Shown piece by piece: positions 34,593 through 43,158 of a stretch of DNA of 64,000 bases. The notes beneath the pieces were generated by a model that did no database searches, was not told where the DNA came from, and saw nothing but the letters and a program-made list of their open reading frames with translations. Numbering within the stretch: the stretch's first letter is position 1; the number at the start of each line of letters is the position of its first letter. Both the position numbers and the translations under genes were made by a program. Source of the DNA: Caldilineaceae bacterium. Its GTDB lineage: Bacteria; Chloroflexota; Anaerolineae; Caldilineales; Caldilineaceae. The stretch spans positions 1-64,000 of the forward strand of contig JALHQH010000035.1 in NCBI GenBank assembly GCA_022842065.1. Direction: 5' to 3'.

Positions 34593-37500
34593 TTACGGCA
34601 CCAACCGCCGCCCCGGCGTCCAGGGTGCTCCGGCCGCTTCCAGATCAGTTTCCAGTTGGACAAGATCCTGCTCGATGAGTTTGGCCAGCTCCTGCACGAG
34701 GGCTGCCAATTCAGCTTGGGCCAGGTCGAGACTGTGGCGGTGGGTCGTGGTTGGGGCTTGACGCGTCTGCCAGTGGCTGCTTGCCACCCGTAGCACACGG
34801 TCACGGATGGCTGGGGTGGCCGGCTCATCGCGTTCTTCACGCCGTTTATCGCCATTCAACCGCCGCTCCAGCTCGGCAAGTGCGGCCTTTAACGCATCCA
34901 CCTGCCCAAAGAGTGCGTGGTCTGCCCGTGGTGTGGCAACCAAGGCCGCCCGTAAATGGGCCACCCGGTGCTGGGCCTGGCCGATCTCGACGCCGGCACC
35001 CGTGACCTGGCGCAGCAACTCGCTGGTCGCCCGCTGAAATGCGGTGACCGCGGCAAAGTCGGTTTCTGCACTGATGGTGGGTAACGCCTTGACCGTAAAG
35101 GTTTGCGTGGTCCCCAGTGCCGCTAGCCCACTGCTTGTTTCCAGGTAAAGGGTAACACTGTATTGCCCTGGCGCGGCAAGCGGGCCTTGGGGTGGGGGAT
35201 CCCACGGCGCAACAAAATCAGGCTGCTTTAGCTCAATCGGGTCTGGCGGTGGCAAGCGGAGATCCCAACTGATGCGCTGCAAACCCGCGTCGGCCGGCCC
35301 TTCGAGCCAGCGTACCGGCTGATCGGCCCCATCGCGGACGAGGAGCAGCACACGCGGTTGGTTTTCGTTGGCCTCTTGCTGAAGCTGATCCCAGCCAGGG
35401 AAAGGGATGTTTTCCCCTTGCTCGCGTAATGTTTTTTCGATTTTGTGGCGCGCGTCACGTGTGGAGAGGGATTTTTCGGCCAGGTAATAAGTGAAGACCG
35501 CGCCGAACGGCGGATTCTCGGCTTTAAAGGCGCTGCTGCCCAATTCGCCTTGCCCGCGCGACTGCATGGGCAGATAGGGCACATACCACCAGGCATCGCG
35601 CACCGCAAAGAGATGAATCGGGTTTTCCAATGCCCCGGTAGAAATTTCGCGTAGTGAAGAGTAGTCGTCTAAAACAAAGAAGCCACGGCCAAAGGAAGCC
35701 CCCACGAGATCCTCATCGCGCCGGTGGAGCTTGAGATCGCGGAATGAAATTGTTGGCACGTTGCCCTTGAGTTTGTGCCAGTTCGTCCCGCGATTTGGGG
35801 TGAAATAGAGGCCAAACTCGGTGGCCAGAAAGAGCAGCTCCGGCTGTACATGGTCCTGCACCAATGCCCAGACAATCGTGCCGGCAGGGAGGTCACCGCT
35901 GATTGCGTGCCAGCTTTGGCCGCGATCATGGCTTACAAAGACATAGGGGGTGAAGTCGCCCGTCTTGTGCGAATCGGCCACCGCAAAGACGGTGTCAGCT
36001 TCGTTTTGTGCAGCCACGACCCCGTTGATAAAGGCATATTCCGGTAACCCAGGCAATGCCGACGCTTTTCGCCACGTGCCCCCGCCATCTTCACTGACCT
36101 GGATTAGGCCGTCATCGGTCCCAGCGTAGAGCAGCCCTTCGACTACCGGTGACTCGCTCAGCGTGGTGATGGTCGCGTAGTGGGACATCGCCCCATTGTC
36201 ATAAAGCGCATCCACACTCCAGACCTGGCCCACCAATTCCAGATCATAACGAAAGCGCCCCAGCGTCAGATCGGGGCTGATGGCGCGCCACGAATCGCCG
36301 CGGTCATCGCTGCGCCAAAGCCGTTGCGAGGCCACATAGAGCCGGTCGGACGAATGGGGGCTGATCAGGATCGGGGTGTCCCAATTCCACCGTTCGGGCG
36401 GATCGCCGGGAGCTGCTTGGGGCTGAATCTCGATGGCCTCTTTGCTGCGACAGTCATAGCGGTAGAGATTGCCGACCTGCCACTCCATGTAACAAGTATT
36501 CGGATCGGTGGGGTCAAAGGCAACGTGATAACCATCAGCTCCTAACGGCACATACCAATCTTGGCTGCGTACTCCTTCAATATTCAAGGTGCGTGATGGT
36601 CCGTAGAGCGTCCCCAAATCCTGCGCCCCGCCGAGAATATTGTAAAAGGGTTCGCTGTTATCAAGGGCCAAACGATAAAACTGCGAAAGGGGCAGATTGG
36701 GAAAGTGGCGCCAACTCTCGCCTGCATCGAAAGACTCGTAGAGTCCGCCATCACAGCCCACCAGTTGGTGCTCACCATCGGCGGGGTCGATCCAGAGCAC
36801 ATGATTGTCGCTATGTTTGTTCGCCCCGCTTTCGGCGCGGTTAAAGCTTTTGCCGCCATCGCGCGTGGCGTGGATAAAGACATCCATCTGGTAGACCAGG
36901 TTGGCATTGTGGGGTGACGCGGTGATGATCTGGTAGTAGTGGGGACCGGTACCGCCGGAAATATAGGCGTTGCGCTTCTCCCAGCGCTCGCCGCGGTCGG
37001 TGGAGCGGTAGAAGCCCTTCTCTTTTTCGTTGGCCTCAATCGTGGCATAGACAACTTCTGGCGCGGCGGGGGTGACGGCTAAGCCGATTTTGCCCATATC
37101 GCCTTCTGGTAGCCCGGTTTTGAGCCGCCGCCAATTGGTGCCCCCATCAGTCGATTTGTAAAGGCCGGAACCGGGGCCGTTGAGCAGTGACCAGATGTGG
37201 CGGCGGCGTTGATGGGCCGCGGCGTAGATCGTATTCGGGTTGCCGGGTGCAAAGGCAATGTCGGTGACACCGGTGTTTTCATTGATGCCCAGCACCAGCG
37301 TCCAACTGGTGCCGCCATCGCTGGTTTTGTAGAGACCCCGATCCCCGCCAGCGGACCAGAGCGGGCCAGTGGCCGCCACAAAAACGGTATTGCTGTCGCG
37401 TGGATCAACCAGAATCCGGCCAATGTGCTCGGACTTGGCCAACCCCATCTGCTGCCACGTCTGACCACCGTCAAGGCTGCGATAGACCCCATCGCCCCAC

Positions 37501-37859
37501 CCGACATGGCGGCCACTCACATTTTCGCCCGTACCGACCCAGACAATTGCGGGATTAGTGGGGTCAATCGTAATGCAGCCAATCGAATAGGATGGCTGAT
37601 CGGCAAAGATCGCCTGCCAGGTGGCACCGGCATTCGTCGTCTTCCAAACCCCACCGGAACCAGCCGCCACATACCAAGTGTGTGGCTTGGCCGGGTGGAC
37701 GGCAATATCGGTAATTCGCCCGCCCATCAGCGCCGGGCCAATGGCACGGAACTTTAGGCCGGCGACCGCTTTGGCAATAGGTGATTGGTCATTGGGCGAT
37801 TGTGCCGTTGTTTGGTCAGCGGGGGCAGTGGTGCCTGCTGATGGCGTATCATGATTCAT
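34593..37859 (-). CDS. Sortilin/BNR-type beta-propeller protein
   Basis: 1088 residues. The first roughly 780 residues form a long propeller with about eleven Asp-box motifs (TTNAGATW, SLDGGQTW, TSDGGTSW, STDGGTNW, STDRGERW, SFDAGESW, SDDRGDSW, SEDGGGTW, SHDRGQSW, TPNRGTNW). It opens with FRAIGPALMGGRITDIAVHP, as in VPS10/sortilin-like 'glycosyl hydrolase BNR repeat' proteins. Residues about 840-930 are Ig-like (GPADAGLQRISWDLRLPPP, then APGQYSVTLYLE). The C-terminal 150 residues are helical (ALAELERRLNGDKR). No signal peptide is visible, which is odd because relatives are usually secreted. The stop of the M20 peptidase gene lies 5 bases upstream, so the two are cotranscribed, consistent with peptide processing. 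Confidence 0.82.
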   Translation of the reverse strand: MNHDTPSAGTTAPADQTTAQSPNDQSPIAKAVAGLKFRAIGPALMGGRITDIAVHPAKPHTWYVAAGSGGVWKTTNAGATWQAIFADQPSYSIGCITIDPTNPAIVWVGTGENVSGRHVGWGDGVYRSLDGGQTWQQMGLAKSEHIGRILVDPRDSNTVFVAATGPLWSAGGDRGLYKTSDGGTSWTLVLGINENTGVTDIAFAPGNPNTIYAAAHQRRRHIWSLLNGPGSGLYKSTDGGTNWRRLKTGLPEGDMGKIGLAVTPAAPEVVYATIEANEKEKGFYRSTDRGERWEKRNAYISGGTGPHYYQIITASPHNANLVYQMDVFIHATRDGGKSFNRAESGANKHSDNHVLWIDPADGEHQLVGCDGGLYESFDAGESWRHFPNLPLSQFYRLALDNSEPFYNILGGAQDLGTLYGPSRTLNIEGVRSQDWYVPLGADGYHVAFDPTDPNTCYMEWQVGNLYRYDCRSKEAIEIQPQAAPGDPPERWNWDTPILISPHSSDRLYVASQRLWRSDDRGDSWRAISPDLTLGRFRYDLELVGQVWSVDALYDNGAMSHYATITTLSESPVVEGLLYAGTDDGLIQVSEDGGGTWRKASALPGLPEYAFINGVVAAQNEADTVFAVADSHKTGDFTPYVFVSHDRGQSWHAISGDLPAGTIVWALVQDHVQPELLFLATEFGLYFTPNRGTNWHKLKGNVPTISFRDLKLHRRDEDLVGASFGRGFFVLDDYSSLREISTGALENPIHLFAVRDAWWYVPYLPMQSRGQGELGSSAFKAENPPFGAVFTYYLAEKSLSTRDARHKIEKTLREQGENIPFPGWDQLQQEANENQPRVLLLVRDGADQPVRWLEGPADAGLQRISWDLRLPPPDPIELKQPDFVAPWDPPPQGPLAAPGQYSVTLYLETSSGLAALGTTQTFTVKALPTISAETDFAAVTAFQRATSELLRQVTGAGVEIGQAQHRVAHLRAALVATPRADHALFGQVDALKAALAELERRLNGDKRREERDEPATPAIRDRVLRVASSHWQTRQAPTTTHRHSLDLAQAELAALVQELAKLIEQDLVQLETDLEAAGAPWTPGRRLVP

Positions 37860-37864
37860 CAGCG

Positions 37865-39082
37865 CTAGTTTCCTTCCGTTCCCGTGGCCAGGCGCAAGGC
37901 AATGCGACAGGCCCCTTCAAAATCGTCGATATTGAGCGTCTCTTTGACGGTGTGTGGATCACGTTGTCCGCAACCCATGGTCACCGATGGAATGCCACGG
38001 GCGCTGAGCCAGTTGGCATCAAGCCCGCCGTTGACAATCGCCCGCGCCGGTTCGCGGCCAATCGCCCGGCTGGCGGCTTCCGCGGCCAGGACACAGGGCT
38101 CGTCATCGGCCAACACAAAGGACTCATATTGCAGGTTGCTGTTGATGATCACCTTGCCGGTTTGGCCATCGACATTCTTCACCTCACTCACCGCTTGGTG
38201 AAAGGCAGTTTCGATGGCCGCCTGCATCTCCTGGCGAAAGTGAGGGTCATGGCTGCGCGCTTCGATCCGCAACTCGACATGATCAGTGACCACATTGGTC
38301 GCCTCGCCGCCGTTGATAAAACCAACATTGCTGGTGCCCTTTTTATCGCCCTTCTGGACTAAGCCATGCCAGCCGTTACGCTCAATGTCGGCGATGGCGC
38401 GGGCGGCAATCACAATCGCGCTGATCCCTTTTTCCGGCGACCCTCCCGCATGGCTGGCCAACCCTTCAATCACTACGTGGGTGCGATAGGCCCCTGTGGC
38501 CCCCACGCTCAACTTTTCTGGCGCACCACCATCCCAGTTAAAGGCCAACTGCGGATTACCCAGCGTTGCGAGATCGACAAATTTGGCCCCCTGCAACCCA
38601 ATCTCTTCCTGGATAAACCAGCAAAAGGTCAGCGGTGGATGGGGTAGCTGCTGTTCGAGGATCTCCAGCGCGGCGCAGAGAATCGCTGTCGCCCCGGCGC
38701 GGTCATCCGCCCCTAACCCGGTGGTGGGATCGGCGGCGTAAACAATCTGCCCATCGCGCACTGGTTTGCTGCCGACACAGATCGGCACCGTATCCATGTG
38801 CGCCGACAACAGCCGGCGTGGCCCAGGCAGGGTGCCGTCTAGTTTGAGGATCAGATTACCCGTATTACCAGGCAACGCGGTTTGGTGATGGGCATTGTCC
38901 CGTTGCAGCGCGGCGGCAGGTACACCGGCGGCTAACAATTTTTCGGTAATAAAGTCGGCCACTCCATTTTCGTCGCCCGTTTTGCCCGGGATCGCCATCA
39001 TCTGCATCACCAAATCAAAGGCGCGCGGTAGATTCGGTTCACCGACTGCTGGCGATTGCATATTATTCTGCTGTTGACTCAT
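37865..39082 (-). CDS. M20/M42-type zinc metallopeptidase (peptidase T-like)
   Basis: 405 residues. Zinc-binding and catalytic residues are visible in order: LSAHMDTVP (His, catalytic Asp), TGLGADDRAG (bridging Asp), FIQEEIGLQG (catalytic Glu and ligand Glu), FNWDGG (ligand Asp) and CGQRDPHTVKE (ligand His). A dimerisation-type insert (SHAGGSPEKGISAI...) lies between. The arrangement fits tripeptidases and relatives that trim peptides in the cytoplasm. The BNR propeller gene follows 5 bases downstream. The ATG is preceded by a GGAGAATG context. Confidence 0.9.
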   Translation of the reverse strand: MSQQQNNMQSPAVGEPNLPRAFDLVMQMMAIPGKTGDENGVADFITEKLLAAGVPAAALQRDNAHHQTALPGNTGNLILKLDGTLPGPRRLLSAHMDTVPICVGSKPVRDGQIVYAADPTTGLGADDRAGATAILCAALEILEQQLPHPPLTFCWFIQEEIGLQGAKFVDLATLGNPQLAFNWDGGAPEKLSVGATGAYRTHVVIEGLASHAGGSPEKGISAIVIAARAIADIERNGWHGLVQKGDKKGTSNVGFINGGEATNVVTDHVELRIEARSHDPHFRQEMQAAIETAFHQAVSEVKNVDGQTGKVIINSNLQYESFVLADDEPCVLAAEAASRAIGREPARAIVNGGLDANWLSARGIPSVTMGCGQRDPHTVKETLNIDDFEGACRIALRLATGTEGN

Positions 39083-39117
39083 TCGTTACATTCTCCGATT
39101 TTTGTTATGACTACTGC

Positions 39118-39155
39118 CATGAGTAGGGGCAAGGCATGCCTTGCCCCTACTCATG
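39118..39155. repeat. Perfect 38-base palindrome
   Basis: The sequence is identical to its reverse complement across 38 bases (outer CATGAGTAGGGGCAAGG, centre GGCATGCC). It lies in the 165-base gap upstream of the M20 peptidase gene. A variant of the same shape, GTAGCGGCACGGCAT..., lies at 50610. Confidence 0.85.
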
Positions 39156-39205
39156 GGCGTTGTCCTTTTGATGAGGTATAGCGCATCGTCGCCACCAACG
39201 ATTTA

Positions 39206-39240
39206 CCCTGTGTTCTCTGTGCTCTCCGTGTCCTCTGTGG
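39206..39240. repeat. CTCTGTG array, half copy
   Basis: A run of CTCTGTG/CTCCGTG-like words matching the right half of the array at 30077-30165, ending CTCTGTGG in both. No complementary left half is present here. It ends 7 bases before the stop codon of the FMN oxidase gene. Confidence 0.75.
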
Positions 39241-39247
39241 CTCAATT

Positions 39248-40432
39248 TTACGCAACCCGTGCCTGCTGCCCATGACAAACCAGGAACGAAGGCAGTTCCT
39301 GCAAGCTTGGACAGCCAATTTGCCCCATCGCGGCCTCTAACTCAGCCTTGAGGATTTTCATGACATGTTCTCCCCCTTGACGGTCCAACGCGGCCAGGGC
39401 ATAGAGAAATGGGCGTCCCATCAGCACGAAGTTGGCACCCAGGGCCAACATGCGCGCAATATCGAGCCCACAACGGACGCCACTATCGACAATCAACGGG
39501 ATATTGGGTCCGACCGCGGCGCGGATGCTCGGTAAGACGGCCACCGCCGAGGGCGCGGCGTCAAGCTGGCGGCCGCCATGATTGGAGACGACCAGCCCAT
39601 CCGCGCCCAAGGCCAGATACCCTTTGGCATCGCCGGGATCGAGCACCCCTTTGGCCAGCAACTTGCCGGGCCACAGCTCGCGTATAAAGGCAAAACGTTC
39701 CGCTGTGACATGGCCGCCCAGCCGGCCGCTGATAAATTTGGTCGACGCCCGGATTGATTTGTTCACATTGCGCGATTTGCCATCGGTCAGGTAGGGTTTC
39801 AGATTGACAAACTCCGGCACGCCTGCCGCCAACATGCGCAATGCCCATTGTGGGTGGCTCGTCATCTGCCAGAGCGTCTTGAAGTCAAAACTGGGGGGAA
39901 CGGCCAGCCCATTGCGGATATCATGTTCGCGGCGCGTCGCATAAGGCACATCGACGGTCACTAACAAGTTTTCATAGCCCGCCTCTCGGCAGCGCTTAAG
40001 GATATCCTTCAGCACTTCGGGATCACGCGGGGAATAGAGTTGGAACCAGCCATTCGTGCCGGCGATCTGGCGCGCCTCTTCCAGGGTGATGGTTGCCACC
40101 GTGCTCAAGGTAAAAGCCACGTTGTGCGTTTTGGCTGCCGCCGCTAAGATCCGCTCGGCATTTGCCCAGACCAACCCGGCCAGCCCAATCGGCGCGACCC
40201 CAAAGGGCGCATCATAGGTGTGCCCGAAGAGCGTCTGGCGCAGATCCGGGTTGCTGGCCTCGGAGAGATAGCGGGGCATCAATTCGACCGTGTTGAGCGC
40301 GTCACGATTTTTTTGTACCGAAACGCCGCCCCCCAATCCATAGCGCACATACTCAAGCATAAAGCCAGGAATCCGCTGCATGGCCACGCGCTCCATGTCC
40401 GCCACACAGGGATATTGTTTGTCAATGTTCAT
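39248..40432 (-). CDS. FMN-dependent alpha-hydroxy-acid oxidase/dehydrogenase
   Basis: 394 residues of the lactate/glycolate oxidase family. Visible marks are PFGVAPIGLAGLVWANAERILAAAA and VATITLEEARQIAGTNGWFQLY. The catalytic region is LVVSNHGGRQLDAAPSAVAVLP, with His as base, and the phosphate-binding end is VDSGVRCGLDIARMLALGAN. It oxidises a 2-hydroxy acid such as lactate or glycolate with FMN; the exact substrate cannot be read. It lies 42 bases downstream of an SDR gene on the same strand, so both may serve oxidation of a hydroxy-acid or sugar-acid intermediate. Confidence 0.9.
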   Translation of the reverse strand: MNIDKQYPCVADMERVAMQRIPGFMLEYVRYGLGGGVSVQKNRDALNTVELMPRYLSEASNPDLRQTLFGHTYDAPFGVAPIGLAGLVWANAERILAAAAKTHNVAFTLSTVATITLEEARQIAGTNGWFQLYSPRDPEVLKDILKRCREAGYENLLVTVDVPYATRREHDIRNGLAVPPSFDFKTLWQMTSHPQWALRMLAAGVPEFVNLKPYLTDGKSRNVNKSIRASTKFISGRLGGHVTAERFAFIRELWPGKLLAKGVLDPGDAKGYLALGADGLVVSNHGGRQLDAAPSAVAVLPSIRAAVGPNIPLIVDSGVRCGLDIARMLALGANFVLMGRPFLYALAALDRQGGEHVMKILKAELEAAMGQIGCPSLQELPSFLVCHGQQARVA

Positions 40433-40474
40433 GGTTTAGACCTACTGGATGATGGTTGGTTAAATGAATGGTCG

Positions 40475-41269
40475 TTAGTACGGAATGCGCCCGCCGCTGA
40501 CATCCACCGCTTGGGCCGTGACATAGGCCGCATCAGATGAGGCCAGAAAGGCGACCATGTTGGCGACGTCTTCCGGCTGTTCGATGCGGCCAATCGGAAT
40601 GGTGGCCGCAATCTGGGCTTTGACGGAGCCGATGGGGACACCATCGCGCCTGGCCATCTCGCGGTCGATCAGGTCCCACATGGGGGTATCGACAATGCCG
40701 GGGCAGACACAGTTGACGAGGATGCCGTGCACGGCCCATTCCAAGCCCATCTGCCTGGTTAACGCAACGACGGCATGTTTGCTGGCCGAATAAGCCCCCA
40801 TCGGCAGGCGACCTGGTGCGATCTTGCCTGCTGCCGAGGCGTTGTTGATAATCCGGCCACCGCTGCCCTGCGCGATCATCTGGTGGGCGGCGGCTTGGGC
40901 GCAGAAGAGGGTGCCCTTGGCATTCACCGCCATGATCGCTTCCCAAGTGGTTTCGTCGGTTTCTAAGAGTGTTGCTACACGCGCAATGCCGGCGCTGTTA
41001 AATTGGATGTTGAGGCGGCCAAAGCGGGCTACCGTTTCCTGTACCATCTGATCTGCCGCAGCTTTGCGCGTCACATCGACGGCCAGTGCCAGCGCTTCAC
41101 CACCTTGCGCGTTGATTTCGTCGGCAACACCCGCCGCTGCAGCTTCGTTCAGATCAGCCACGGTTACTTTGCAGCCCTCGCGGGCAAAACGCAGCGCCAC
41201 CGCGCGACCAATCCCACTGCCACTACCGGTGACAATCGCGACCTGGCCGGTTAAGTCATAGTTGGGCAT
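40475..41269 (-). CDS. Short-chain dehydrogenase/reductase (SDR)
   Basis: 264 residues of the classical SDR type. The cofactor motif is TGSGSGIG (about 12-19), followed by VADLN whose Asp favours NAD(H). NSAG is at about 90, and the active site YSASK at about 158-162 follows a conserved Ser (NNASAAGKIAP). The C-terminus AAYVTAQAVDVSGGRIPY is typical. It probably oxidises a sugar, sugar acid or hydroxy compound. AAGGAAG precedes the ATG. It is upstream of the FMN oxidase gene. Confidence 0.9.
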   Translation of the reverse strand: MPNYDLTGQVAIVTGSGSGIGRAVALRFAREGCKVTVADLNEAAAAGVADEINAQGGEALALAVDVTRKAAADQMVQETVARFGRLNIQFNSAGIARVATLLETDETTWEAIMAVNAKGTLFCAQAAAHQMIAQGSGGRIINNASAAGKIAPGRLPMGAYSASKHAVVALTRQMGLEWAVHGILVNCVCPGIVDTPMWDLIDREMARRDGVPIGSVKAQIAATIPIGRIEQPEDVANMVAFLASSDAAYVTAQAVDVSGGRIPY

Positions 41270-41362
41270 CGGCTTCTTCCTTGTTTACTGTGCTACAGAA
41301 ATGTATGCAATGGGGCTGCTGGATGAGCTGAGGTGTCACGCGATTGATACTCGCGCTAAGCA

Positions 41363-42919
41363 TTAGCCGGCTGCTTGTTGCCACTCTACCACTTGTCGCT
41401 TGCTGCTATCAAAATTGGCCCCGATCAGGGTTATGGGTTTACCGCGTTGGCGATATTTTTGATGGTATGCATGCTCTTTTATTTGCTGCAGCGCTGCTGC
41501 CGCACTCTGGTTTAATTTGAATTCGAAGAGGTAAATGTGGTTGCGCAAAACAACCACGGCATCGATCCGACCTTGATTGGTCTTTACTTCCGCCTCAATG
41601 CGCACACCGATTAAGAGGAAAATCAGATAGAAGATCGTCTGATAGTACTTCTCATAATCTAGCTGCAAATCATAGGGAATGTTGGCAAAGAAGGTTTCTA
41701 AAGTTGTAAAGAATTCGGGTAAATCATTTGCATCCAGCGCGTAAAGTAAACGCCGCAAATGGCTCTCGGAGAGGGCCGTTTCCATTTCGTTGTAGGCGCT
41801 AAGTAAGTAGGTGAGAAAAGCGTTCTTTACTTCGTAATTGGGATACGACAGCGTATAGATTTCGCCGAACTGATCGCGCCGAAAATCTTTGATCGTGAGG
41901 TAGCCGGTTTGGAAGAGCAGGGGAATTAACGCCAAGCTTTCAATCTCATAGGTGCTGAAGGTCAGCTCTGGTACTTCCAGGTGATCGAACGGTTCAATGT
42001 TATATTCACGTTCTTTGATCAGTTTGAGTAAGAAAGTTGGGGTGCCGGTTTCAAACCAGTAGTTAGAGAAGCGTTGGTTGTAGAAAAACTGCAGGGTTGA
42101 GAACGGATTGTATACATTGGGAGAATTGGCAACGAAGCAGAAGCCATTATACCACTGGCGCAACTGGGTCCGTATTGCGGGAACGTCCAGCCCATTACGC
42201 TGTGCGGCTTCTGCAATGTGTTCTTGAAAGTTCTGCTCAAGTTCATCCTCCGTAATACCAAGGGCTGTCGCAAAGTGCGGGCTCATGGTAATATCGTTGA
42301 GGTTGTTCATGTCAGAGAAGATCCCGACGCGACTAAATTTGCTGATGCCTGTGATAAAGACAAAACGATGATGTGCATCGAGCGACTTGATCGCACCGTA
42401 AAAGCGTTTGAGTGTATCACGGATGGCTTTGGCCTCTTCGATATTGTTAATGTTATCGAGGATTGGCTTATCATATTCATCGATTAAGATGACAACCCGT
42501 TGCTCACGGCTGAGTTTTAGAATCAACTCTACCCACTGCACATCAAAGGGGTTTTCTTCAAGAGAGATCTTATATTCTTGGGCAATCTGCTGCAAGTAGA
42601 GCTGGATTCTTTGTTTTAATTCCTGAACATTCTGAACCTGATAGCGGCTGAAATCAATGTGAATGATTGGGTATTCTTGCCAGTTGTAATCGCTTTCATA
42701 GATCCAAAGTCCTTGGAAAAGCTCTTTGTTGCCGCGAAAGATCTCGGCCAATGTCGAGAGCAAGAGGCTTTTGCCGAACCGCCGCGGACGGGCGAGAAAG
42801 AAGATACCAATACCGTAGCGTACCAATTCATATAGTTGGCGCGTCTTATCGACATATAGAAATCCTTCTTCGATAATGCGGCGAAAATTATAGGTACTCG
42901 CTTGCACCGGCTTCGGCAT
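41363..42919 (-). CDS. DUF1703-type AAA ATPase with PD-(D/E)XK nuclease domain
   Basis: 518 residues. The N-terminus has FLYVDKTRQLYELV, then the P-loop variant ARPRRFGKSLLLST (about 43-56) and a Walker B-like VVILIDEYDKPIL near 145. This is the 'AAA-ATPase-like' domain of the family. The C-terminal 100 residues hold the nuclease core: GVRIEAEVKTNQGRIDAVV, then YLFEFKLN, giving Asp and Glu-x-Lys of PD-(D/E)XK. The family is multicopy in Bacteroidota and Chloroflexota and its role is unknown; links to mobile elements have been proposed. Its lower GC and different codon use compared with the neighbours hint at a separate origin. AGGAG precedes the ATG. Confidence 0.9.
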   Translation of the reverse strand: MPKPVQASTYNFRRIIEEGFLYVDKTRQLYELVRYGIGIFFLARPRRFGKSLLLSTLAEIFRGNKELFQGLWIYESDYNWQEYPIIHIDFSRYQVQNVQELKQRIQLYLQQIAQEYKISLEENPFDVQWVELILKLSREQRVVILIDEYDKPILDNINNIEEAKAIRDTLKRFYGAIKSLDAHHRFVFITGISKFSRVGIFSDMNNLNDITMSPHFATALGITEDELEQNFQEHIAEAAQRNGLDVPAIRTQLRQWYNGFCFVANSPNVYNPFSTLQFFYNQRFSNYWFETGTPTFLLKLIKEREYNIEPFDHLEVPELTFSTYEIESLALIPLLFQTGYLTIKDFRRDQFGEIYTLSYPNYEVKNAFLTYLLSAYNEMETALSESHLRRLLYALDANDLPEFFTTLETFFANIPYDLQLDYEKYYQTIFYLIFLLIGVRIEAEVKTNQGRIDAVVVLRNHIYLFEFKLNQSAAAALQQIKEHAYHQKYRQRGKPITLIGANFDSSKRQVVEWQQAAG

Positions 42920-43158
42920 GGCTATGCTCCTGTTGGCGATCCTGGATCAAGATCCAGATTATATCATAACCATGCTGACCATTGCATCTCTTTGTTTGTC
43001 TCTCCTACCACACTTCACCCACTGCGCTCAAAAATCACCGGCAAAATAATCGGTTGATCGGAACCATGCGCGGCATGGTAGTGACCTGCTGCCAGTCACC
43101 GGGTGCCCATTGGGCGTGGCTAGGCACAGTCAAGCGCTAAGCTGCGCACGGTTGCAGG

